Source: Candidatus Cloacimonadota bacterium (lineage in GTDB: Bacteria; Cloacimonadota; Cloacimonadia; Cloacimonadales; Cloacimonadaceae). From it: a stretch of DNA of 64,000 nucleotides. The stretch is from NCBI GenBank assembly GCA_023228125.1, contig JALOBT010000001.1, forward strand, positions 62,001 through 126,000, read 5' to 3'. The notes beneath the pieces were generated by a model. The model ran no database searches. It worked only from the letters and a program-made list of their open reading frames with translations, and was not told where the DNA came from. A program made the translations under genes and the position numbers. Positions 45,234 through 53,834 of this stretch are shown here, in pieces. The stretch's first letter is position 1; each line of letters begins with the position of its first letter.

Positions 45234-45961
45234 TATTTATCTCCTTTTTTCTTGTAACCTTTGATTAGTAATCTTGAAGCACTGGCGTAGCCGACTTCGC
45301 CAATGCGCTGAATGAGGGATTTCCCTTCTTCGATGAGTGCATCCTGGCCTTTGATGGTTTCCAGACGCTTGATGGTGGCTTCACAACATTTGATCAAATC
45401 TGCGCAGGCTTTGGGACTCTTGGGATTATCCACCTGCGGGTAATAATCTACTATTTTGAGCTTCTGCAATTTCAACTTTTTGGCGAGAGCGATGATCTCA
45501 TCTTTTGAGAAGGTATCCGAGTGATATATTCCGCTGAGGCTATCCACACTGGCCACCCAATGGTGCATGAGCACGTGAGTCATCTGGGGCGCACTCTGCT
45601 CGCCATCAGCATACATTTCGGCCAGCAGAAAGACTCCGCCGGGTTTTAGCACGCGCATCATCTGCTCAAATACTGTATCTATATGCTCAAAATGGTGCAG
45701 GGAATAGGCAGTGCATACCGTATCAAAATGGCCATCCTCAAAATCCAGATTTTCCAGATTCATGCGATAGATTTCCACGTTGTTTTCGGGGAAGAGCTTT
45801 TGCGCATAATCTACGCTTTTTTCAGAGTAGTCCACTCCGATGATCTGATCAAAGCTCTTCAAGTATTGCTTGAGCATGTTGATGAAATCACCTCTGCCTG
45901 TGGCTGCATCCAAGACTATGCCACCATCGATCTGCTGTATGATTTGGATTGCGTCTTTCAC
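45233..45961 (-). CDS. Class I SAM-dependent methyltransferase
   Basis: The 242-residue product begins at a GTG with GAGG nine bases upstream. Motif I is GGIVLDAATGRGDFI, the acidic motif is GVDYSEKS, and YSLHHFEH and RVLKPGGVFLLAEM mark motifs post-I to IV, a UbiE-like layout. The substrate is unknown. It is the first gene of the rho-mutS-tadA transcript and is divergent from the caspase-like gene across a 246-bp gap. Confidence 0.82.
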   Translation of the reverse strand: MKDAIQIIQQIDGGIVLDAATGRGDFINMLKQYLKSFDQIIGVDYSEKSVDYAQKLFPENNVEIYRMNLENLDFEDGHFDTVCTAYSLHHFEHIDTVFEQMMRVLKPGGVFLLAEMYADGEQSAPQMTHVLMHHWVASVDSLSGIYHSDTFSKDEIIALAKKLKLQKLKIVDYYPQVDNPKSPKACADLIKCCEATIKRLETIKGQDALIEEGKSLIQRIGEVGYASASRLLIKGYKKKGDK

Positions 45962-46207
45962 GGCTTTAACCTCGCTTGTGATTTTGTGGGATCGGCACTA
46001 GGCCTATACCCCATACATATTAAGTTTGAGACATCATTTTGAATCTGTGTTATTATTTTTCCTGCTTAGTTTTTCGTCAAGTGAAATCATCCAAAACCGG
46101 CATTTTTCCTAAACAAGGCCCGAAAAAAACCGCTAAAGCAGAAATTCCTTGACTCAAATGAAGCCTTTGGCAAAATGCCAGAAATGAATATAAATCAAGG
46201 AGAGAAC

Positions 46208-47002
46208 ATGAAGAAACATCTCATCCTCTGGCTGATGCTGATAGTGAGTCTTTCTGCCTTTGCCCAAAGAAAAGCTTTGGTGATCGGCAATAGCGGATAC
46301 GATAACTACCAGCTTTCTACCAGTTTAAACGACGCTCAATTGGCAGCGGATGCCTTTACCGCCATGGATTATGAAGTTACTCTGCACCAAGATCAGAGCT
46401 ATCCACAAATGCTGGCGGCGATCGATAACTTCAAGAAAACCCTGACTACTAATGATGTGGCCGTCTTTTATTATGCTGGTTACAGCGTTCAGGAATGTGG
46501 CAAAAACTATTTGCTCCCTTATGTAGAAGCGAAGGATAAGAAGGCCGATCTGCGCCAGATCAGCGTGGATGTAGTGCTGGAAGCCCTCACCCGCGCCCAT
46601 CGCTCTTTTATGATCCTGGAAAGCAGACAAACAGGGAAAACCTTCCCAAACAGCCTCTGTGGCAAGGATAAAGGGCTGGCCAAGATAAGCAAACTGGGTA
46701 AAAACCAAGGCTTTGTTATGGCCAGTAGCCCCGGCAAAGAGCTCAAGGAACAAGGCGAAAAGTACAGCATTTTCACCTATACCCTGTTTGAGAAAATGAC
46801 CAGCTTTATGATGGACTTTCCCCAGCTCATGCAGGAAAGCTCCGAGGCGGTGAAGTCCTATACCAAGAAAGCCCAGATTCCGCATTGGCAAAGCTCTCTG
46901 GACGCACCCTTCAGCTTTTGGGAACAGACTCAAATGCAGAAATTCCGCTTCAAATTTCCTCCCTACCGCTCTCTGGAAGGCGGAGGTAGCTACAACTTTT
47001 AG
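46208..47002 (+). CDS. Secreted caspase-fold (peptidase C14) pseudoenzyme
   Basis: The start at 46208 follows AAGGAGAG; an ATG eleven codons upstream would put the ribosome site inside the gene. The 264-residue product has a signal peptide (cut near AFAQ, residue 20) and a clear caspase p20-like domain: KALVIGNSGYDNY, LNDAQLAADAF, FYYAGYSVQECGKNYLLP. The catalytic histidine of the usual GHG is Tyr92 (GYS), and the position of the catalytic cysteine in the usual DACR is Arg140 (LESRQ). It is therefore very likely inactive as a protease and may be a binding or decoy protein. A TTGACT lies about 50 bp upstream. Confidence 0.85.
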   Translation: MKKHLILWLMLIVSLSAFAQRKALVIGNSGYDNYQLSTSLNDAQLAADAFTAMDYEVTLHQDQSYPQMLAAIDNFKKTLTTNDVAVFYYAGYSVQECGKNYLLPYVEAKDKKADLRQISVDVVLEALTRAHRSFMILESRQTGKTFPNSLCGKDKGLAKISKLGKNQGFVMASSPGKELKEQGEKYSIFTYTLFEKMTSFMMDFPQLMQESSEAVKSYTKKAQIPHWQSSLDAPFSFWEQTQMQKFRFKFPPYRSLEGGGSYNF

Positions 47003-47026
47003 CTGAGATATTCTGCCTGTATATTG

Positions 47027-47056
47027 AAAGATCGCGGCCTTGTTGCCGCGATCTTT
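47027..47056. terminator. Bidirectional rho-independent terminator
   Basis: AAAGATCGCGG and CCGCGATCTTT form a perfect 11-bp stem with an 8-nt loop, followed by T-runs on the plus strand and, by symmetry, by AAA/TTT on the minus strand. It separates the convergent caspase-like gene and the giant lipoprotein gene. Confidence 0.8.
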
Positions 47057-47077
47057 TGTGTTTGAGAGAGTTTCAGG

Positions 47078-49831
47078 CTACTGCACATAAAAGATACCGG
47101 GGTTATTGATAAAGGCTATCGCGCAATTGCCGATCATGATGAACTCATCATCGGGGCTATCGCTGAAGCTGCTTACCCGGGTGAGCTCCTGAGTGTTGCC
47201 CTGGGCATTGCGGTAAAACATTCTCACAGGCTCCGCAGCAGTATAATCCGGGATGGGGATATACAGGTAAGGCCAATCGTCATTTATCTGGCTAAAGAAG
47301 TTTGGCTGCAAGGGGTTTTGCTGGGGTCCCAGCAGGCTGAGGCGATAGGCTGCACGAAAGCTGATTTCAGGAGCTACCAAACTAAGCTTTGCCAGGCTTA
47401 GTTTTGCGCCCAAAGGGATGCTGCTGCCGATGAAGTCTCCCTGAAAGCTGGCTTGCGCCTGATACAGGGAAATGTGGATGTCTTGGGCGGTAGTAATCGT
47501 GAGTTCACTCAAAGTATGAGGGTCATTATCGCGCAGCACGGCATATTCCGCATCGTAAGGCAGATAGAAGGCATAATGTCCATCGCGGTTCATAAAGTGC
47601 CAACCATCGGCAGTATCGCCTTCGGGATAGCTGTATATGCGGTAATGCTCTTGATTTGAGACAGAAAACAGCAGGTCCTGGCTACGGGAGGGGTGTTTGA
47701 TGCGGATATAAGGTTGGAAGTCAGCATAGAAATCTGCATTATTGAGCATTTCAAACTTGTAGGCAGGACTGAGGTAGCTGAGCTGATACTGCTCATCAAG
47801 TACATTATAGGGATCGCTGAGGCTGCCGGAGCGGGATATTTGCAGGGTGCTGGCTGGCATGAGGGCAGAGGAATCCAGATACAGCTCAAGATCGTAGTCG
47901 TCAAACATCATTCTGGGATACATGGCGAGGTTTCTGCTTGTTGAGGGCTTTTGCAGATTGTTCCCATCAATGAGGTAGCCAGCATAGGCGGGGGAGATGC
48001 TGAGTCTGGAATTGGTTTGTAAGAAGCTATTGTGCTCCAGGGTATTGCTCTTGTTGTAACGCACGAACTTGGGGTAGCTGGCCTGAGGGGAGAAATTAAT
48101 CACGGAATTCAGGCTTTGGTTTACGGTAGTTTCGATAAAAAGCTCTTTGGGCAGAGCATCACTCACGGAGCCTATAGGGCTGATAGAGAGCAGAGCCTGG
48201 TTTTGCTGCAGGGTATATGGCAGAGAGTTTAGCCAGGGATGGCTGCTTGTGACATTGGCCTTGTATTCCAGTCGCAGCGCAGTGCAGGGCAGCTTGGTAT
48301 CCTCGTAAGAAACGCTTGTCTTTTGGGTTTGTAAGAAAAGCTTGTCTTTGAGGCAGGGGACATGCAGTGAGGAAGAGGATTCAGTGATATTGCCTAAGAG
48401 ATAGAGTCCAGAGGAATTAATGCCGGTATAGACATAGCCGTCTGCACTGGTAAAGTGGTTTGCATCATACGCTGAAGCGTGGCTTTTGTAGCTCAGAATA
48501 TCCTGCTGAGGATTGCGGAAAGCACACATAAGCCGGGCTTTTTGGGGTTCAGGCAGCGAAGAGGCAAAGCCAAATTCCAGCCATTTGTCATCGGGCAGGC
48601 TGTCCAAGAGCTCTGATCCTCTGTAAAAGCTGAGTCTATAAGCCTGAGAGGAGCCACTCAGGGTATAAGGTTTGCCGCCAAAGTAGTCTTGCAATAGCTC
48701 ATTATAGCTGGGATTGGGGTCTATTACCAGGTCTATACCAGGTAGATTGAGCTCTCTCAGATCCAACCACATATCTTGCAAAAAGATCTGGCGATTTGGG
48801 CTATCCAGACTGATCCGGATGGTGTTTTGTGAGGCCAGGGGCTGCAAGAGAAAATACGTTCCGGCCCCATTGATAAAGCTGATCAGGGTATTATCCTCAA
48901 TCAGCCAGGTATCCTCAGCTTCGGGCCAGCTTTGGATCTGATTTGGGCTCAGTTTCACCCACTGGGTATCCCAGCCTCTGCTGCCTGGCATTCGGTAATA
49001 AAGGATGGGCGTGCTCTCACTGCTGCCTTCACGCTCTGTGGTGATGGTCAGGGGCGTGGTGAGCAAGGCAAAATCCGGATAGAGCTCTTGCGCTGCCAGC
49101 AAATCGGCAGGGTCAGAGAAAGGTTCCTGGGGATTATTGAGCGAGATTGTGGCAGCCCCCAAATCCTGGGTAAAGCCTGCGGGGATAAAGACTTGCATGT
49201 GGATATCTGCGCCGAAAAGCAGGCCCTGAATATCACTATTGTTAGCGGGGACATCCAGTTTCATAGCTCCGCTGAGCTGCAGCACGGCAAAATCTCCTGA
49301 GCCATCGAGCTCATAGCAGGCACGCTGTTTGCCGTAATTATAGTGTTTTGCAAGGCTTGCACTTAAGCTCTGCTTCAGGGAAAGCAGGTAGAGCGGGCTT
49401 TCGATAAATACGGATTCGGTGTCCGTGTATAGGCTAAATAAGGCGGGGGCATTTTCTATAATGATGCTTTGGCCTTCCCGCAAGATTTCCACGCGGTAAC
49501 TATTGCCAATTGGGTAGCTTCCAGAGGGCACGGCCAGGCTATCTCTTTGCAAGAGGCTGGGCACCCGGCTAAGGGTGACAATGTCGCCATACCAGATCAG
49601 GCTGTCGGCAATGCTGCTCTTGGGCAGATAGAGGTAGCTGTTGTCGTTTGAGGAGGGGATCAGATGGTCGGAATAAACCAGGATCTGGCTGGCCACCACG
49701 TATTCTTTGGGGTCCAGATTGGGCGGCAAGAGCAAGTCCTCGCGCAGATTGCAGGAGCTGAATATTGCGGACAGTAAAGTCAGGCTAAATATGGTAAGAT
49801 AAGGTAATAAACGAGCTGTGCTGCGTTTCAT
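47078..49831 (-). CDS. Large all-beta lipoprotein, last gene of the PqqD/ATP-grasp operon
   Basis: The 917-residue product has a lipoprotein signal peptide with lipobox FSSC (cysteine about residue 27). The rest is rich in Ser, Leu, Tyr and short strands, and no family is recognised. Short strand motifs recur: SFINGAGTYFLLQ in the middle, VYTGINSSGLYLLG later, and IAFINNPGIFYVQ at the very C-terminus. This suggests several copies of one beta domain. It starts inside the preceding beta-barrel gene (47-nt overlap) behind GGAG. It is probably anchored to the outer membrane, and its role in the operon is unknown. Confidence 0.65.
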   Translation of the reverse strand: MKRSTARLLPYLTIFSLTLLSAIFSSCNLREDLLLPPNLDPKEYVVASQILVYSDHLIPSSNDNSYLYLPKSSIADSLIWYGDIVTLSRVPSLLQRDSLAVPSGSYPIGNSYRVEILREGQSIIIENAPALFSLYTDTESVFIESPLYLLSLKQSLSASLAKHYNYGKQRACYELDGSGDFAVLQLSGAMKLDVPANNSDIQGLLFGADIHMQVFIPAGFTQDLGAATISLNNPQEPFSDPADLLAAQELYPDFALLTTPLTITTEREGSSESTPILYYRMPGSRGWDTQWVKLSPNQIQSWPEAEDTWLIEDNTLISFINGAGTYFLLQPLASQNTIRISLDSPNRQIFLQDMWLDLRELNLPGIDLVIDPNPSYNELLQDYFGGKPYTLSGSSQAYRLSFYRGSELLDSLPDDKWLEFGFASSLPEPQKARLMCAFRNPQQDILSYKSHASAYDANHFTSADGYVYTGINSSGLYLLGNITESSSSLHVPCLKDKLFLQTQKTSVSYEDTKLPCTALRLEYKANVTSSHPWLNSLPYTLQQNQALLSISPIGSVSDALPKELFIETTVNQSLNSVINFSPQASYPKFVRYNKSNTLEHNSFLQTNSRLSISPAYAGYLIDGNNLQKPSTSRNLAMYPRMMFDDYDLELYLDSSALMPASTLQISRSGSLSDPYNVLDEQYQLSYLSPAYKFEMLNNADFYADFQPYIRIKHPSRSQDLLFSVSNQEHYRIYSYPEGDTADGWHFMNRDGHYAFYLPYDAEYAVLRDNDPHTLSELTITTAQDIHISLYQAQASFQGDFIGSSIPLGAKLSLAKLSLVAPEISFRAAYRLSLLGPQQNPLQPNFFSQINDDWPYLYIPIPDYTAAEPVRMFYRNAQGNTQELTRVSSFSDSPDDEFIMIGNCAIAFINNPGIFYVQ

Positions 49832-51044
49832 GATCCTGCACTCCTATTTGATGATAGATTAAGATGCCCATCCTGCTGCCCAGTGGGCTGGATAGGGAGA
49901 GGGCATAGCTACGGGCATCTGCGTCAAAGCTGTCGTTGATAGCACCGTAGGGGTTTGTCCACCAGGCTTGTTCGCCTTCATAAAGATAGGCACTGAGCCA
50001 GATTTGCGGGGCAATTCTCACGCCAAAATTGAGGCTGTGAAGCTGCTCTTTGCTGTCGCTGTTTAGGGCTTCATTATCCTGATAGAGCTGGGAAAAGCTA
50101 TAGCCTGCGGACAGGATATCGCTGGCAGCTTGCAGGCCGAGATCTGCCTGCTGAACATCAAAACGTTCATAGCGGCTGTAAGAGCCAGATAGTAAGGGGG
50201 TGAATTGCAGCTTGTTGATGTAGAAAATAGGTTTTATACTCAGGCCGAAAGAGCTTGCTGGATATACGCGCTCGTCCTTGCCAGATAGTTTTCTGGCAGA
50301 GATTTCCAGATCTGCGAGGGAATTTTGCCAGCCTGCTGAGATGCCGTACGTTTCGCGAAACCGTGAGCCATCCAAAATCAGTTCATTCGCACTTAGCTTG
50401 AGGCTCCATTCGGCCTTTTGCAGTGAGGCACTCAGATTTCCGCTATGCTTGCCCTGATAGTTTGTTCCAGCTCCCAATGCTATCTGTAGCTGGGGTTTGT
50501 CTATCAAACTTTGTGCCAGAGGATCAGCATCATTAAGCCTAACAAGTGCTGATTTGGCAGCGGGATAGTTCTTTAGAAAGAGATATTCCCAGGCCAAGCC
50601 GTGAGTAGCAGTGTTTTTGTGGGCAGTGCTGATTGCCAGCTCTTCAGCCCTGGCATAAAGCTGGCGGGCGGCAAGGTGTAAGTTCAAGCGGGAGAGTCCG
50701 TAAGCCGTGTAATTATAAAGAGGGGCATGGGTAGGAAAATTATGCAAGAATTCCTGCGCTCTGGCGAGGCTTTCCCGAAAGCGATTCTGGCTTTGCAGTG
50801 CCCACAGGATGCCTTCTGCAGCAGAGGCGTTTTGGGGATCCTGTATCAGCAAGGTTTCATAGTGTTTCAGTGCCTCATCTGGCTCTGAAACCAGCATCAA
50901 TTGATAGGCCAGGCTCAGCCTTGCAGAGCTATCTATGGGGTTTTGAGCTACTTGCAGGCGCAGGACACTGAGATCAGACGCAGGATTTTGAGCCATCAGG
51001 CTGAGCAGGCAGAGTAAAAACAGAGCAGAGAGGCCTATCTTCAC
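49785..51044 (-). CDS. TPR protein with C-terminal outer-membrane beta-barrel-like domain
   Basis: The 419-residue product has a signal peptide (about 1-18) and TPR-like helices (about 20-180; DEALKHYETLLIQDPQNASA). The C-terminal half has alternating strands (LQIALGAGTNYQGKHSGNLS onward) ending SSFITLSYHI, typical of a small outer-membrane barrel whose last residue is hydrophobic. The design resembles YaiO-type proteins. It overlaps the upstream TPR gene by 4 nt (ATGA). Within the operon it could be the outer-membrane exit or receptor. Confidence 0.65.
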   Translation of the reverse strand: MKIGLSALFLLCLLSLMAQNPASDLSVLRLQVAQNPIDSSARLSLAYQLMLVSEPDEALKHYETLLIQDPQNASAAEGILWALQSQNRFRESLARAQEFLHNFPTHAPLYNYTAYGLSRLNLHLAARQLYARAEELAISTAHKNTATHGLAWEYLFLKNYPAAKSALVRLNDADPLAQSLIDKPQLQIALGAGTNYQGKHSGNLSASLQKAEWSLKLSANELILDGSRFRETYGISAGWQNSLADLEISARKLSGKDERVYPASSFGLSIKPIFYINKLQFTPLLSGSYSRYERFDVQQADLGLQAASDILSAGYSFSQLYQDNEALNSDSKEQLHSLNFGVRIAPQIWLSAYLYEGEQAWWTNPYGAINDSFDADARSYALSLSSPLGSRMGILIYHQIGVQDHETQHSSFITLSYHI

Positions 51045-51643
51045 GGCGTATCCAATACCTCGCGTAGATCAATCACGACCTGGGACTCCGGATGGTATTT
51101 CTTCAAGGTACGATACTGCTTTTTAGCCTCGGAAAGATTGCCGCTGAGGTAGAGATTATTCACCCAATAGCCCCGGTTTTCTATGTCCCATAAAGAGATG
51201 GCCACGATGAAGCCAAAGTAATCTGCAGCAGTGCCATAGGCCTTATTCATATAAGCTGCATAGGCCGCTTTGCCGAGCAGGACGGTGTTTTGGGGATGCT
51301 CCGGCAAGATCTTCTGGGAAGCTGCCAAAGCCTGAGCCCACTGTCCCAGAGCGAGCTGGCAATTGATGATGCCTAGGTGTGCATCCAGATGATCCAGCTT
51401 TACCAAGCTCTGCTGATAGAGCTCCAAAGCCTGCGGATAACTGCCCAAAAGGTAATATAGCCAGGCTGTTCGCATGCTGTAAAAGACTTCCGTGGGCTCT
51501 TCCTGGATCAGCTTTTGCATGTGGGTGATGGCCTGGGCATAATCGCCACTCAGTTCTGCCAGATAGGAATCCTGGATGGAAGTGGCCGGGATAAACTGTA
51601 GGGAACATAAGATCAATAGGGTAAGCAGAATATGTTTATACAT
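51041..51643 (-). CDS. Exported TPR-repeat protein
   Basis: The start at 51643 is chosen because AAGGAG lies seven bases upstream. It gives a signal peptide MYKHILLTLLILCSLQFIP and a 200-residue product. Three to four TPR-like helical pairs are visible (LSGDYAQAITHMQKLIQEEP, LLGSYPQALELYQQSL, LALGQWAQALAASQKILPEH). It probably scaffolds protein contacts in the periplasm. It overlaps the M23/urea-transporter gene by 8 nt and the barrel gene by 4 nt. Confidence 0.7.
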   Translation of the reverse strand: MYKHILLTLLILCSLQFIPATSIQDSYLAELSGDYAQAITHMQKLIQEEPTEVFYSMRTAWLYYLLGSYPQALELYQQSLVKLDHLDAHLGIINCQLALGQWAQALAASQKILPEHPQNTVLLGKAAYAAYMNKAYGTAADYFGFIVAISLWDIENRGYWVNNLYLSGNLSEAKKQYRTLKKYHPESQVVIDLREVLDTP

Positions 51644-53834
51644 TGCTTTGCTCCTTGCTTTCAATGTGGGTAGCTTTGAGGATTTGCTGTTTGGATTTTA
51701 TGAGGATAATCTCCTTTATTCCATGGCTGCGATCCAGCTTCAGGCTGCTCTGGTAGCTTCTGATGCGCAGGCCCAGCACGCTGAGATCGGTTTTGGTTTC
51801 GATCTGGATAGCAGAGTCTTCACCGCTGAGCTGAGAGCTGCTTTGCACGCGGATGGGTCTGAAAAAAGGGATCAAAAAGAGGGTGAGGTTCTTCCAAAGT
51901 GGATTCATAACTACGGAGAGGCTGGGTTCATCCTGCCAGGCCAGGCTTTGGTTCTCGCTCCAGGGAATGCGTCCGGCGGCAAAGGCAAAGGCCGTAAGCG
52001 CGTTTTGGCCTCTACCCTTCAGGCTCAGGGCGTTGAAGATGCCGTGATAGATGGAAAAGTCCAAGCTGCTGCCGCTATCTGAAACGATGCTGTGATTGCC
52101 CATCAAATCCAGATCCACCTTCCAGTGTTCAAGGCGGCTGCCGGATTTATCTTCCACCTCATAGCTTTGCTCTTGCCCATAGCTGAGCTGTAGGATGTTT
52201 GCCAGCCCTTTTTCCGGCACCAGGGCAGAGACCAGCTCTCCCTCTTCGGGGATGCCGCTGGTGATAAAGTGATTAGGCCCGTCAGATTTTTGGACCTTGT
52301 AATTCAGGATGTGGCTGAACAGAGTTCTGGAGCCTGCGTCAATGGCAGCCTGGGCCTGAAAGTGCAAGTGGGGAACGAAGGACCGCCCGGAATTGCCAAC
52401 CTGAGCGATCTTCTCGCCCATCTTGATGTAGTCCCCTTCAGCAAGTTTTATTGAGCCTTCTTTCAGGTGCGCGTAGAGTGTAAAAAAGCCGTAGCCGTGG
52501 TTTATGCTGATGTAATTGCCCCAATTGTCCACGGTGTTTACACTGCCAATGGGATTGTCCGGCACGCTATTCACCACTTTGGCTATATAACCTCCGGCGG
52601 CCGCATATACCGCTTTGCCGTAGCAATAGTAATCCGCCAGCTTTGTTTCATTCTCAGAGTATTTTTTGTTCTGAGTATCCACTTTCTCAAAATCCCAGGC
52701 CAAGGCCCAGTCCTTTTTGTGAGTGTGCTCGCCATTGTGGCCTTGAGTGACCAACCACTGTCCGGTGATAGGCATATTGAGTTGCGGCACTCCGGTGCTT
52801 ACAAAGCGGCGATAGCGGGAAAGAAAGGCATCCAGTGCCTTTTCCGGGTGCAGGATGCCATAATCGTTCAAAATGGGGGAGCGGTGCTGAAGGCGCAATC
52901 TCAAAGAGTAGATGAGGCCGATCACCACTATGTTCATCGGCAGGGCAAATATCGGCAGATTCAGGAAGGAAGGACGCGGAGACATCAGGTCTGTATAATA
53001 GAATTTACCAGACATGGCAAAGGCCAGGAGGAAGCCAGTCACTGTGGCAAAGATGGCCAGCAGGTAGGAGCTTTTCCCGGGAATCAGGAATACTGAGCCC
53101 ACTGCCATGCTGATCAAAATCAGATTGAAGCCGGGAAAGAAGATGCCGTAACTGCTGCCCATACTGGTATATTGCATGAGCAGATAGCAGATGCTCCAGC
53201 CCATCAGCGAGAGCATAAAGCCGATGCGGGTGATCATAAACAGCAGCAAAGCCAGCAAGATCCCCACCAGGAGATCCGGCACAAACATGATGCTGCCCAG
53301 GCTGACAAAGTAATCTTGCCAAAACCAGCTAATCTGCAAATTATGTTGAAAAAGCAGAGGCTTCTGGAAGTTCAAGCCGCTGAACAGCCCGCTACGCACC
53401 AGATAATACCAGAAAAACAGCGCGGAGATGGAAAAAGCCAGACTCAATGAAGGCATCTTGAACCAGCTTTGGCAAAGGTAGTTCAGGCCTATATACAGAA
53501 AGAGCGTAACCAGGGATGCGATAGCCAGCAGGCCAAAGAAGTGGGGACTCAAAGTAGCCCAGCCGCTATAGGGATAGTAATAGCCGATGGCCAGACCAAC
53601 GAGCAGGCTATTGAAAGCCAGCACGCCCTGGGCAGAATCCCAGCCTTCATAGCCCAAAAGGCGTGAGGCCAGCAGTGCACAGAGCAAGGCAAATACTCCG
53701 GCCAAGGCTAAGATCGGCGCTACGAAGGTAAGCGCCATCAGGCCCAAGCCTATCCACAGGCTGTCCGAAAACAGGACTGTGGCATAGGCATTGGGGATAG
53801 CTTTGGCAAAAGCAATCAGATTGCCAGCTTTCAT
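51636..53834 (-). CDS. Urea-transporter-like membrane domain fused to M23 metallopeptidase
   Basis: The 732-residue product starts at ATG 53834 (TGATG with the decarboxylase stop). Residues 1-310 hold about ten membrane segments, including FNSLLVGLAIGYYYP, the urea-transporter pore signature type. From about 350 an M23 (LytM-like) domain follows, with the HTHKKDWALAWDF region, YAHLKEG and HLHFQ, the zinc and catalytic residues. A further 200 residues of strands follow. M23 enzymes cut peptidoglycan cross-links or related peptides in the periplasm. The fusion suggests the channel part moves a small amide or amine product related to the peptidase reaction. Confidence 0.85.
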   Translation of the reverse strand: MKAGNLIAFAKAIPNAYATVLFSDSLWIGLGLMALTFVAPILALAGVFALLCALLASRLLGYEGWDSAQGVLAFNSLLVGLAIGYYYPYSGWATLSPHFFGLLAIASLVTLFLYIGLNYLCQSWFKMPSLSLAFSISALFFWYYLVRSGLFSGLNFQKPLLFQHNLQISWFWQDYFVSLGSIMFVPDLLVGILLALLLFMITRIGFMLSLMGWSICYLLMQYTSMGSSYGIFFPGFNLILISMAVGSVFLIPGKSSYLLAIFATVTGFLLAFAMSGKFYYTDLMSPRPSFLNLPIFALPMNIVVIGLIYSLRLRLQHRSPILNDYGILHPEKALDAFLSRYRRFVSTGVPQLNMPITGQWLVTQGHNGEHTHKKDWALAWDFEKVDTQNKKYSENETKLADYYCYGKAVYAAAGGYIAKVVNSVPDNPIGSVNTVDNWGNYISINHGYGFFTLYAHLKEGSIKLAEGDYIKMGEKIAQVGNSGRSFVPHLHFQAQAAIDAGSRTLFSHILNYKVQKSDGPNHFITSGIPEEGELVSALVPEKGLANILQLSYGQEQSYEVEDKSGSRLEHWKVDLDLMGNHSIVSDSGSSLDFSIYHGIFNALSLKGRGQNALTAFAFAAGRIPWSENQSLAWQDEPSLSVVMNPLWKNLTLFLIPFFRPIRVQSSSQLSGEDSAIQIETKTDLSVLGLRIRSYQSSLKLDRSHGIKEIILIKSKQQILKATHIESKEQSNV

